5,552 nt of DNA from JACQSU01 sp964359785 (GTDB lineage: Archaea > Nanobdellota > Nanobdellia > Woesearchaeales > JAGWAF01). Numbering within the stretch: the first letter of the stretch is position 1; each line of letters starts with the position of its first letter. A program made the translations under genes and the position numbers. Under the pieces are notes generated by a model. That model was given only the letters and a program-made list of their open reading frames with translations. It made no database searches and had not been told where the DNA came from. Shown here piece by piece: positions 1 to 5,081 of this stretch. Location of the stretch: the NCBI GenBank assembly GCA_964359785.1, contig CAYHWL010000096.1:1-5552 (forward strand), given 5' to 3'.

Positions 1-45
1 TTTGAGTTCACGATCGTGCCCAAGGGGCCTTACTCCGGGTTATAG
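1..45 (+). CDS. Possible 3' end of an upstream gene (partial)
   Basis: Frame 1 is open from the window edge for 14 codons and ends in TAG at 43-45, reading FEFTIVPKGPYSGL. The tail is too short to assign a family. The idea that it is a real gene end rests on three things: the frame is open from the edge, a gene converging on hicA would fit here, and a short inverted repeat follows the stop at 52-69. An open run of this length is also quite likely by chance, so this is a weak call. Confidence 0.25.
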   Translation, partial: FEFTIVPKGPYSGL

Positions 46-51
46 TGATGG

Positions 52-69
52 TAGAGGTACTACCCTCTA
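52..69. terminator. Inverted repeat between a possible gene end and hicA
   Basis: TAGAGG at 52-57 pairs perfectly with CCTCTA at 64-69 around a 6-nt loop, and TTT follows on the plus side. It lies between the TAG at 43-45 and the hicA stop at 91-93, so it could mark the end of both converging transcripts. The U-tract is short on both strands, so termination is an inference. Confidence 0.3.
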
Positions 70-90
70 TTTGGGTTGCCCAGAACTATA

Positions 91-327
91 CTATCCGCCC
101 CTGATGATCGTCTCAAATTCTTTTCTTGTGATTCCAAACTCTTTCTTTATGATCTTGAGTAATAATCCGGGTCCGATTTCTTCCCCAGCATGAGAGGGTA
201 TTACACATACTCTGCCGTCTATATGTCTAAACACCATATGACTTCCTGTGGTGTGATGATACGCGAATCCGATCCTGGTCGCGACTCTGGCTAACTCTTT
301 ACCTGTTATTGCAGGCAGTTTGGCCAT
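91..327 (-). CDS. hicA: HicA-family mRNA interferase toxin
   Basis: This 78-residue protein has the size and layout of the HicA (YcfA-like) family, which adopts a double-stranded-RNA-binding-domain fold and cleaves mRNA when free of its antitoxin. The N-terminal LPAITGKELARVATRIGF matches the family's first helix region, and the G28-S29-H30 motif carries the histidine that is catalytic in characterised HicA proteins. It is followed by a typical strand-loop and 'IPSHAGEEIGPGLLLKIIKK' helix segment. The start codon lies 2 nt after the hicB stop (TGA-CA-ATG), so translation is probably coupled to the antitoxin. The gene order is antitoxin first, the reverse of the E. coli hicAB order but common in other genomes. 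All features needed for activity appear present, with no sign of truncation. Confidence 0.93.
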   Translation of the reverse strand: MAKLPAITGKELARVATRIGFAYHHTTGSHMVFRHIDGRVCVIPSHAGEEIGPGLLLKIIKKEFGITRKEFETIIRGG

Positions 328-329
328 TG

Positions 330-539
330 TCAGACCTCTATTTGTTGCACACCTACAAATTCTTCAGAGATCTCAAAGTCTTCGTCAGATTCCAGATAGG
401 CTCGAATCGCTTCCTTTGTTCGGAGCATCAATTCATCCATTGTTTTGCCTTGGGTATGGCATCCAGGCAATCCGATAACTTCAGATATGAGCCATCCCTC
501 TGGATCTTTTTCGATCACAACAGTATATTTCCTCTTCAT
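330..539 (-). CDS. hicB: HicB-family antitoxin, short form
   Basis: The protein is 69 residues from the ATG at 539 and begins MKRKYTVVIEKDPEGWLISE, the usual start of the HicB/UPF0150 fold, a partial RNase H-like domain that binds and blocks HicA. The motif GLPGCHTQGKTMDELMLRTKEAI is the characteristic continuation. The frame is open upstream to an ATG at 596, but those extra 19 codons run through the TATA box, so 539 is the better start. The protein ends soon after the core domain (about residue 69) and has no C-terminal ribbon-helix-helix or HTH. It therefore probably neutralises HicA without being a classic autorepressor. It is co-transcribed with hicA, 2 nt away. Confidence 0.92.
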   Translation of the reverse strand: MKRKYTVVIEKDPEGWLISEVIGLPGCHTQGKTMDELMLRTKEAIRAYLESDEDFEISEEFVGVQQIEV

Positions 540-561
540 TAGCCCGATAGACGCCTGGTTT

Positions 562-575
562 GGATATAAACTTTG
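562..575 (-). promoter_or_regulatory. TATA box of the hicBA operon
   Basis: On the minus strand, ACAAAGTTTATATCC carries a good archaeal TATA box (TTTATATCC, 570 to 562) with an A-rich element just upstream. The box centre is about 27 nt from the hicB ATG at 539, which would put the transcript start at or next to the start codon. A leaderless mRNA is therefore inferred. There is no Shine-Dalgarno sequence before the ATG, which agrees. Confidence 0.65.
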
Positions 576-605
576 TGCCTTAATGTGTCGCATCATCGTC
601 TATGT

Positions 606-626
606 AATTTATCTGAATAAATACCT
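606..626 (+). promoter_or_regulatory. TATA-like element upstream of the glycosidase-like gene
   Basis: AATAAATAC at 616-624 resembles an archaeal TATA box and would start rightward transcription near 642-646. It lies about 50 bp from the hicB TATA box, so the two promoters are divergent. The upstream BRE match is weak. The transcript would cross the hairpin at 724-746 before reaching the conserved part of the coding region. Confidence 0.4.
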
Positions 627-723
627 TCGGCATGCTTGTCCACTGTGTCTAGTGCCGGAGATTTTCCAATCCCAATGCGCCAAAGACTAATCTTGTTCAA
701 TTTTGGACTCCTTTTTGTTCTAG

Positions 724-751
724 TGTGCCGATTCTTGGTCGGCACATTTTT
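724..751 (+). terminator. Perfect hairpin followed by a T-run (terminator or attenuator-like)
   Basis: TGTGCCGA at 724-731 pairs perfectly with TCGGCACA at 739-746 across a 7-nt loop, and TTTTTATCTT follows. This has the shape of an intrinsic terminator on the plus strand. It lies inside the open frame ahead of the glycosidase-like domain, between the TATA-like box at 616 and the ATG at 777. It may end a short leader transcript, act as an attenuator, or be chance within T-rich coding DNA. Confidence 0.45.
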
Positions 752-776
752 ATCTTCCGTATCTTCTTGGTTTTTT

Positions 777-1889
777 ATGCTCTCTCCGATTATATTACGT
801 CAAGGCGTTCACATTTTCAAACGGTCTTGTGTCCGAAAAGCGTTTGGCCCAAGAAGGTATCCCGGCACAGCGTCCGACATCTGCAATAGCATCGTCACCG
901 ATTGCTGGAACGGCGCTTATTTCCAGACGAGCACAGGCAATTTCAATCATTTCTATTCTAGGGATTTTGGTTGGTGCACGGAGTCTCTGCTGGATCTTGG
1001 CAAGGCCAAAGAAGTGAAACTTTCCCTCCAATACGCCCTCAACGCGTTTCGTCGCAGTGGTATAAAGACTGCCATCTCAAGATCGGGTATTCCTTTCGAT
1101 TTTCCCAATGTCTATTCTCCAGATAGTGTCGCCTATTTTTTCCGATCCATTTATCTTCTTGGTGATAAGACCCTGATATCATCCAACCGTTCTTTCCTTG
1201 AGAGAGAGCTCAATCGTTTCACTGCCGCGGCAATAGACCCCAAGACTTGTATGATTAGGCGTCATTCTCATTTTAGCAGTATGAAGGACTACTCGATTAG
1301 GGATTCCTCTTGTTATGACCTTGTCATGGCGGCGATGTTAAGTGATATAGCCGACAAGATGGGTCTTGATAACCCTCTAAGGAGATTCAATCTCGTTGAT
1401 AATCTAGAAAATTTCTGGGATGGAGCTTACTACAAAGATGATCTCTCAAGCGATCTTCTTTCCGCTGACGCCAACCTCTATCAGTTCTGGTTTGGTTTGG
1501 AGAAGAGAAGATCCCGTCTTTCAAAAGTTATAGCTTCGATCCACAAAGCGGGTCTCGATTGCCCATTTCCCCTAAAGTACTCGACAAAAAATTCCAATCA
1601 CAGACAGGTTCCTTTCTCCTTTGTCGCAAAAGACTGGGAGCTGGATGCCGTCTGGGCTCACATGGGCATGGTCTATATTGATGTCTTGCATTCAGTCGAC
1701 AAGAAACAGGCACAAGAACATCTAGACAGATACAAAAATATCATCGAACACTACAAGACTTTCTATGAAGTTTACACGCCAGATGGCGCAAGACCCTATC
1801 GTTCCCTCTTCTATCACGCAGATGAAGGTATGTTATGGGCGGCTCAATTTCTCGATCTTCAGAAAAAACTCACATCTGATAGGGGGTGA
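777..1889 (+). CDS. Probable (alpha/alpha)6-barrel glycosidase-like protein
   Basis: From the ATG at 777 the protein has 370 residues. Its helix-rich pattern with regularly spaced aromatic and acidic motifs resembles six-hairpin glycosidases of the amylo-alpha-1,6-glucosidase type. Visible blocks are YFQTS (about 50), SRDFGW (61-66), FDFPNVYSPDS (about 107-117), WDGAYY (214-219), SADANLY (229-235), WELDAVW (287-293) and YHADEGMLWAA (346-356). The Asp in RDFGW and the Glu in ADEGMLW are plausible acid/base candidates, but no substrate can be named. The frame is open upstream to starts at 636 (TTG), 645 (GTG) and 675 (ATG), which would add a T-rich-encoded hydrophobic N-terminus. I prefer 777 because the recognisable similarity begins just after it and a terminator-like hairpin lies upstream. 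No Shine-Dalgarno sequence precedes any of these starts. The 3' end overlaps the converging JAMM-like gene by 20 bp. Confidence 0.75.
   Translation: MLSPIILRQGVHIFKRSCVRKAFGPRRYPGTASDICNSIVTDCWNGAYFQTSTGNFNHFYSRDFGWCTESLLDLGKAKEVKLSLQYALNAFRRSGIKTAISRSGIPFDFPNVYSPDSVAYFFRSIYLLGDKTLISSNRSFLERELNRFTAAAIDPKTCMIRRHSHFSSMKDYSIRDSSCYDLVMAAMLSDIADKMGLDNPLRRFNLVDNLENFWDGAYYKDDLSSDLLSADANLYQFWFGLEKRRSRLSKVIASIHKAGLDCPFPLKYSTKNSNHRQVPFSFVAKDWELDAVWAHMGMVYIDVLHSVDKKQAQEHLDRYKNIIEHYKTFYEVYTPDGARPYRSLFYHADEGMLWAAQFLDLQKKLTSDRG
1863..1868 (-). terminator. T-run after the tfb operon
   Basis: On the minus strand six consecutive T residues follow the last stop codon of the operon (TGA at 1872-1870) after a single G. 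Archaeal RNA polymerase can terminate on such U-tracts without a hairpin. The site lies within the final codons of the converging glycosidase-like gene. Confidence 0.45.
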
Positions 1890-2625
1890 ATTTCATTTGC
1901 ATCGAGGGGGGTAGATTTGATGCTATCATTTCGAATGAAAAGTAGATTATGCTGTCTGATAGCAGTGCCATACGTGATATAACCTCTTTTGTCCTGACTT
2001 TTCTGTTTGGATCGTATGCAAGTGCGTGGATCAGCCTGTAGTTTATCTCTGTCAGTAGGTTCTCATATACAATGAGCGCTGTGGTTGGATCTTGATTGCC
2101 CTGGATATTATATGTGGTGATTCCTAACGGGCTTGCGATGCATTCTCTCTCAACTTGCCTATCCATTGTCCCTACAAGGTCTAGTGTCGAGGGCAGGCAA
2201 AGGTGCAGAAGTGTTATCGGTTTCACAAGTTCGGGGATGGCGCCTTTGGGTATCTTAGGGTGTTCTTCTTCTAAGTATTGCTCAGCTAATTTTTTGCTGT
2301 TATGGCCGTTCAATGGATGTGTGTGGTAAAATGAGACTGGGCCATATGTCCTAAATTGCCCGGGTTTGGTGCGCATTTCTAGTCGGCCCGTTTCTTGATT
2401 ATAATGGCAATCTTGTTCCAAGTGGTACCAAGTATTATCTACGTGGGTAAAATACCAGGTTCCTTCGGTAGGCTCGGTATTGGAGACTCGCACAAGATCT
2501 CTTTCTCCTTGCTCTAGTTTTTTTATGACCGCATAAGGTATATTGCTTAGGTGGAGTGGTGTATCACTATTTTTCCGTGGGATGTGGGGATTTGGCTGGC
2601 AAAGATTGTCGAGTGTGTCTGTCAT
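1870..2625 (-). CDS. JAMM/MPN-like metalloprotease candidate
   Basis: This 251-residue protein carries VSFYHTHP (97-104; H101 and H103) after a predicted strand, then LCLPSTLDL (142-150; S146 and D149) after another strand, followed by SPLGITTYNI. This order matches the JAMM zinc motif (Glu, then His-x-His, then Ser-x-x-Asp), used by isopeptidases that remove ubiquitin or archaeal SAMP tags. E54 in EGTWYF is the best candidate for the catalytic Glu. The spacing is unusual: about 45 residues separate H103 and D149 instead of about 10, because of a charged insert (about 108-136). A roughly 80-residue helical C-terminal part (181-251) is unassigned, and no signal peptide or membrane segment is seen. 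The start has a good Shine-Dalgarno sequence (GAGG, 7 nt spacer) and lies 17 nt after the previous gene. It is the last gene of the tfb operon. Family membership is inferred from motifs only. Confidence 0.6.
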   Translation of the reverse strand: MTDTLDNLCQPNPHIPRKNSDTPLHLSNIPYAVIKKLEQGERDLVRVSNTEPTEGTWYFTHVDNTWYHLEQDCHYNQETGRLEMRTKPGQFRTYGPVSFYHTHPLNGHNSKKLAEQYLEEEHPKIPKGAIPELVKPITLLHLCLPSTLDLVGTMDRQVERECIASPLGITTYNIQGNQDPTTALIVYENLLTEINYRLIHALAYDPNRKVRTKEVISRMALLSDSIIYFSFEMIASNLPPSMQMKFTPYQM

Positions 2626-2642
2626 TGTGGAACCTCATTCTG

Positions 2643-2966
2643 TTAGAACTCTTCCCCTTCATGCCCTTTCTTGAGGTATACGACTTGTGTAGAGCCGTCG
2701 AGTCCATAGACGACGGTTTTCTCCACATTATAATCGATTCTCCTGATACAGTTTGGGTCTTTTCCAGGCCAGTAGCTGTCGTGCATCACTCTCGAGCTTC
2801 CGCAGCGCAGACAGTCGACAGTCTGTGCGCTTCCTAAGATGTGGCCAGGTAGATCCCATTCTCCGCCAGTGGTGATTAGGTGGATGTGCGCACATTCGCC
2901 ATCTAGGCTGTTCTCTTCAGTGGGGAAGTAGATCGTTTTACCCTTCTTATTTCTAGAAAATGTCAT
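2643..2966 (-). CDS. Small CxH/CxxC protein (zinc-binding type), 107 residues
   Basis: I do not recognise this as a named family. It contains C25-x-H27 and C52-x2-C55, a plausible four-ligand zinc site, plus a further C73. The C-terminal part reads YNVEKTVVYGLDGSTQVVYL and looks like a beta hairpin. The order of motifs parallels the 77-residue protein encoded at 3336-3103, so the two look like diverged relatives. I chose the ATG at 2966 because it overlaps the preceding 45-codon ORF as ATGA and follows AAAGGA with a 7-nt spacer. An in-frame ATG at 3008 would add 14 residues and overlap that ORF. No membrane segments are seen. Its role is unknown; the operon position suggests it acts with TFB or the JAMM-like protein. 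Confidence 0.75.
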   Translation of the reverse strand: MTFSRNKKGKTIYFPTEENSLDGECAHIHLITTGGEWDLPGHILGSAQTVDCLRCGSSRVMHDSYWPGKDPNCIRRIDYNVEKTVVYGLDGSTQVVYLKKGHEGEEF

Positions 2967-3100
2967 TTTCGGTTCCTTTCCGGCGGTATACTCTTTGTGT
3001 GGCTCCATCTGGGAGTCTTTTCACTTACTAACGGGCTTAAAGAGCACCTTCTTGGTTCAACCACTGTCAATTCCTTTGAAGGTTTATCGCGTTTTTCCAT
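2963..3100 (-). CDS. Small basic 45-residue protein, overlooked gene
   Basis: An ATG at 3100 lies 2 nt after the stop of the 77-residue gene (TAA-AT-ATG). The frame stays open for 45 codons, and its TGA overlaps the next start as ATGA. It exactly fills what would otherwise be a 136-nt gap in a tightly packed operon. The product begins MEKRDKPSKELTVVEPRRC and ends SIPPERNRK. It is strongly basic, rich in Pro, Ser and Arg, with one Cys and one Trp and no hydrophobic helix. It may be largely disordered and could bind nucleic acid or a partner protein, though no family is recognised. Evidence for coding is positional: coupling at both ends with the same TAA/TAG-AT-ATG junction seen after tfb. A chance open frame cannot be excluded. 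Confidence 0.6.
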   Translation of the reverse strand: MEKRDKPSKELTVVEPRRCSLSPLVSEKTPRWSHTKSIPPERNRK

Positions 3101-3102
3101 AT

Positions 3103-3336
3103 TTAGCGTCTCTTGTAATAAGGCACGAGTTTTCCTTCATGGTCGGGTGCGTGTCTTATGTATTCATAGTTGTCCCGGCTCATCCTGGCTGGGTGTCCGT
3201 TTGGGTGGAAGACGAGTGTGCCTTCGCATATCGGGCAGCGGACTATGTCCACTGATATCGTATCACCCCACATCTTGCCTTGATCATGCACCATCTCATG
3301 CGGGCAGATTCCTACATCTAGGGGTTCGGGTGTCAT
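3103..3336 (-). CDS. Small CxH/CxxC protein (zinc-binding type), 77 residues
   Basis: This unrecognised small protein has C11-P-H13 and C34-P-I-C37, a likely zinc-ribbon-like site, with a conserved-looking W23 and 'SVDIVRCPIC' strand-knuckle. The C-terminal segment (NYEYIRHAPDHEGKLVPYYK) is rich in Tyr, His and basic residues. The start at 3336 lies 2 nt after the tfb stop (TAG-AT-ATG), giving close coupling. An upstream in-frame ATG at 3387 would overlap tfb by 49 nt and is less likely. The domain order CxH, Trp, V-D, CxxC, His, D/E-G, V-x-Y-x-K parallels the 107-residue protein two genes downstream. It could be a transcription-associated zinc-ribbon or a partner of the JAMM-like protein; neither is shown. 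Confidence 0.75.
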   Translation of the reverse strand: MTPEPLDVGICPHEMVHDQGKMWGDTISVDIVRCPICEGTLVFHPNGHPARMSRDNYEYIRHAPDHEGKLVPYYKRR

Positions 3337-3338
3337 AT

Positions 3339-4238
3339 CTATCGTATCTTTATTCCGAGTTTCAGGTCCTTGATGAAGTCTTTGCATCGCGAGCGCAGTG
3401 TCGCTTCTGTGATGCCTGTGGTGTCTGAGACTTCCTTTTGCGTCCTCTTTTCGCCTTCTTTTAGAGCGGCAAGGTATAATGAGGTAGCTGCGACGGAAAC
3501 AGGCGACAAACCGCTGGTTATCTCGCTTGATTTTGCTCTCTCCGCTATCTTGACTGCGTTGGTCTGCACTTTTGGTGTAAGTCCAAGTGTGCTTCCGAAT
3601 TTGCTGATAAAATCAAGCGGATTCGCTGGCGCAAGCTTGATGTTCAATTCGCGCACGATCATCTTGTATGTCTTGCCAAGCACTTTCTTCTCGATCTTGC
3701 TTGCTTTGACGAAGTCTTCCATTGTTTTTGGGACGCCGTAGATTCTGCTTGATATGTAGAGTGAACTAACGACAATTGCTTCAATCGATCTTTTGATTGT
3801 CAAACCTTTCTCAGCCGCTCTGCGGTAGATGACTGCCGCTTCTCGTTCGACTGATTCTGGCAATTTCAAGAAGCTGGAGATTAGTCGCATGTTTCCAAAA
3901 GCGGTATTCAAGTTCACTTCAAGTGAGGAGCTTGTCCAAGTGTTCTTCTTTGAGATGCGTGACATGAGCATCTTTGTGCGTTTGTCAAGCTTTCCGTAGT
4001 CTGTGCGGTTGCCTATGGCTGTTGACAGATTATTGGCTACACGTGGGTCGAATGGCGCGCCGGTCCTTGATTTGCGCTCGAATTCCTCTGAGTCGAATGA
4101 TCTGGTGTCTTCTCCGACATCGATCATCGTGTCTGCGATGACTAGTGAGCAGTTCCTGCAGATGACTTCTCCGCGTTCTCGGTTCTGGAAAAAGGAGTTG
4201 TGTCCGCAATCTGGGCATGATTTTGTTTCTGTGGTCAT
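3339..4238 (-). CDS. tfb: Transcription initiation factor B (TFB)
   Basis: This is the archaeal TFIIB homologue, which binds TBP-TATA complexes and the BRE and recruits RNA polymerase. It has 299 residues, a normal length. The N-terminal zinc ribbon has C8-x2-C11 and C27-x2-C30. The B-reader/linker follows at about 46-76 (RSFDSEEF...RTGAPFDP). Two cyclin-like repeats span roughly 107-197 and 204-293, and the BRE-recognising helix-turn-helix is at about 266-287 (TQKEVSDTTGITEATLRSRC). The start codon at 4238 has a strong Shine-Dalgarno sequence (AGGTGA, 6-nt spacer), so the mRNA has a leader of about 70 nt if the proximal TATA box is used. It is the first gene of a five-gene operon, an unusual companion set for tfb. 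Whether this is the only TFB of the genome cannot be seen here. Confidence 0.97.
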   Translation of the reverse strand: MTTETKSCPDCGHNSFFQNRERGEVICRNCSLVIADTMIDVGEDTRSFDSEEFERKSRTGAPFDPRVANNLSTAIGNRTDYGKLDKRTKMLMSRISKKNTWTSSSLEVNLNTAFGNMRLISSFLKLPESVEREAAVIYRRAAEKGLTIKRSIEAIVVSSLYISSRIYGVPKTMEDFVKASKIEKKVLGKTYKMIVRELNIKLAPANPLDFISKFGSTLGLTPKVQTNAVKIAERAKSSEITSGLSPVSVAATSLYLAALKEGEKRTQKEVSDTTGITEATLRSRCKDFIKDLKLGIKIR

Positions 4239-4329
4239 TGTGTTTCACCTGATTATTCAAGAAAATAGTGCGTCCTCACTCACAAGGTTGACACTTTTTC
4301 TTACGATTAAGGGGTAAAAGGCGATGCTC

Positions 4330-4346
4330 ATATTTAAATGTTTCGC
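4330..4346 (-). promoter_or_regulatory. Proximal BRE/TATA promoter of the tfb operon
   Basis: On the minus strand GCGAAACATTTAAATAT combines a BRE-like GCGAAAC (4346-4340) with the TATA box ATTTAAATAT. Transcription would start near 4309, leaving a leader of about 70 nt that ends with the Shine-Dalgarno sequence of tfb. The BRE closely matches the one before psmB (GCGAAAAC). Confidence 0.65.
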
Positions 4347-4352
4347 TGTTTA

Positions 4353-4368
4353 ACTACTCCAGAGTAGT
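4353..4368. promoter_or_regulatory. Perfect 16-bp palindrome upstream of tfb, candidate operator
   Basis: ACTACTC at 4353-4359 and GAGTAGT at 4362-4368 form perfect 7-bp arms around a 2-bp centre. It lies just upstream of the proximal BRE/TATA of tfb, and about 26 nt downstream of the distal TATA-like box, at that box's expected start site. A dimeric regulator could bind here, activating one promoter and blocking the other. No binding protein is identified. Confidence 0.5.
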
Positions 4369-4379
4369 ATAAAGCTCAT

Positions 4380-4389
4380 CTATTTAAAC
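4380..4389 (-). promoter_or_regulatory. Distal TATA-like box upstream of tfb
   Basis: GTTTAAATAG on the minus strand resembles the proximal box but lacks the CGAAA-type BRE. Used alone it would start transcription near 4359, inside the palindrome. It could be a weaker second promoter of tfb or only AT-rich sequence. Confidence 0.3.
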
Positions 4390-4505
4390 GATCTGACGAG
4401 GTTCGAGATTAGATTAGTGTCGGATTGGTGTGGTGTCAGCAAGATGGATGCCAGAAGAGAAACTTCTCTGCCGGTCAGATGGGTTCCACTTTTTCCCATC
4501 GTCAT
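4380..4505 (-). CDS. Possible 41-residue ORF downstream of the HTH gene
   Basis: An ATG at 4505, 17 nt after the stop of the double-HTH gene, opens a 41-codon frame that ends at TAG 4382-4380. The product contains THLTGREVSLLASILL, which looks helical and protein-like, but no family is recognised. A second in-frame ATG at 4499 follows GGGATGA as a poor Shine-Dalgarno match. Against coding: the initiation signal is weak, the region contains inverted repeats, and the stop lies in the distal TATA-like box of tfb. It occupies most of the otherwise gene-free stretch 4239-4522. Confidence 0.28.
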   Translation of the reverse strand: MTMGKSGTHLTGREVSLLASILLTPHQSDTNLISNLVRSFK

Positions 4506-4522
4506 CCCGGCAAAGTCATTCC

Positions 4523-5032
4523 TTACCCATTTGTAGGGGGTGATGTTTGCGTGGCCTTTGCCTTAGCGCGGGAATAGGTGGTGTGCACCGTCGAATAGTT
4601 TTTCCCAAGAAAGGTCGCCACGTCTTTGAATTTGATATTTAGGCCGTCCACTAGATGGACGACTACTTGCTCTTGTATGGAGTTTTGTCGGACAGACAGC
4701 TTGGATAATGGCACTTGGATAGAATCATCATTCACGACGATCCGCCCTGGCATTTTTGATTTGGCCCTTCTATAGGTCCCCCAGATCCCTCGTTCATCGC
4801 GGTTCAAGACAAACCCTATCTTGTGGTAGGTGTACCCTTTCTCTTCTTTGAGATACTTGACGATGGCTTCTGCCGGCGCGAGTTTTGATGAGAATATCTG
4901 GGCTGGCACTGATTCAAGAGAATGTGTCCGGGATATCCGTCTTGATAGCTCTCCCAATTGTCCGGGTGAGAGCGCGGCGAATAGAATTTCATCTATCCTG
5001 GGTAGGTTGTATGCTGCGCTATCACCTGACAT
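4523..5032 (-). CDS. Tandem helix-turn-helix DNA-binding protein
   Basis: This 169-residue protein contains two copies of one unit. Copy 1 (about 42-94) reads VPAQIFSSKLAPAEAIVKYL, then a HTH ending IWGTYRRAKSK. Copy 2 (about 107-160) starts VPLSKLSVRQNSIQEQVVVH and ends VHTTYSRAKAK. Each resembles the sigma region 4-like HTH of small archaeal proteins whose typical core is 'LLNRDxRTIWTTYxRA'. I recall these as common in DPANN genomes. It is probably a transcription regulator or DNA-binding protein; its targets are unknown. The start at 5032 follows GAGGAG with a 5-nt spacer. An upstream ATG at 5092 is rejected because its first codons are the promoter's TATA box. It is transcribed divergently from psmB, so the two share a control region. 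Confidence 0.82.
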   Translation of the reverse strand: MSGDSAAYNLPRIDEILFAALSPGQLGELSRRISRTHSLESVPAQIFSSKLAPAEAIVKYLKEEKGYTYHKIGFVLNRDERGIWGTYRRAKSKMPGRIVVNDDSIQVPLSKLSVRQNSIQEQVVVHLVDGLNIKFKDVATFLGKNYSTVHTTYSRAKAKATQTSPPTNG

Positions 5033-5081
5033 ATGTTCTCCTCGTACCTTACAAACTAAGTACTTTTTATGTGGCAAACCA

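Noticed and set aside
31..90. tRNA-like arrangement (TAGT...ACTA and CCC...GGG stems)
   Set aside because: No TpsiC arm sequence, no U at position 33 of the would-be anticodon loop and no pairing acceptor stem on either strand.
540..596. 19-residue N-terminal extension of HicB
   Set aside because: The extension is read through the TATA box, and the family normally begins at the MKRKYTVV-type start at 539.
2967..3008. Start at 3008 for the 107-residue protein
   Set aside because: The ATG at 2966 has a better Shine-Dalgarno sequence and an ATGA overlap with the newly noticed 45-codon ORF.
2995..3428. 143-codon plus-strand ORF over the operon
   Set aside because: Antisense to three coupled minus-strand genes; composition is Cys/Ser/Leu-rich as typical of a shadow frame.
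4309..4331. 24-codon ORF in the tfb upstream region (MSIAFYPLIV...)
   Set aside because: Its ATG falls in the proximal TATA box of tfb and would not be on the main transcript.
4444..4536. 30-codon plus-strand ORF MDARRETSLPVR...
   Set aside because: No Shine-Dalgarno sequence, and it is antisense to the end of the HTH gene and to the better 41-codon frame.
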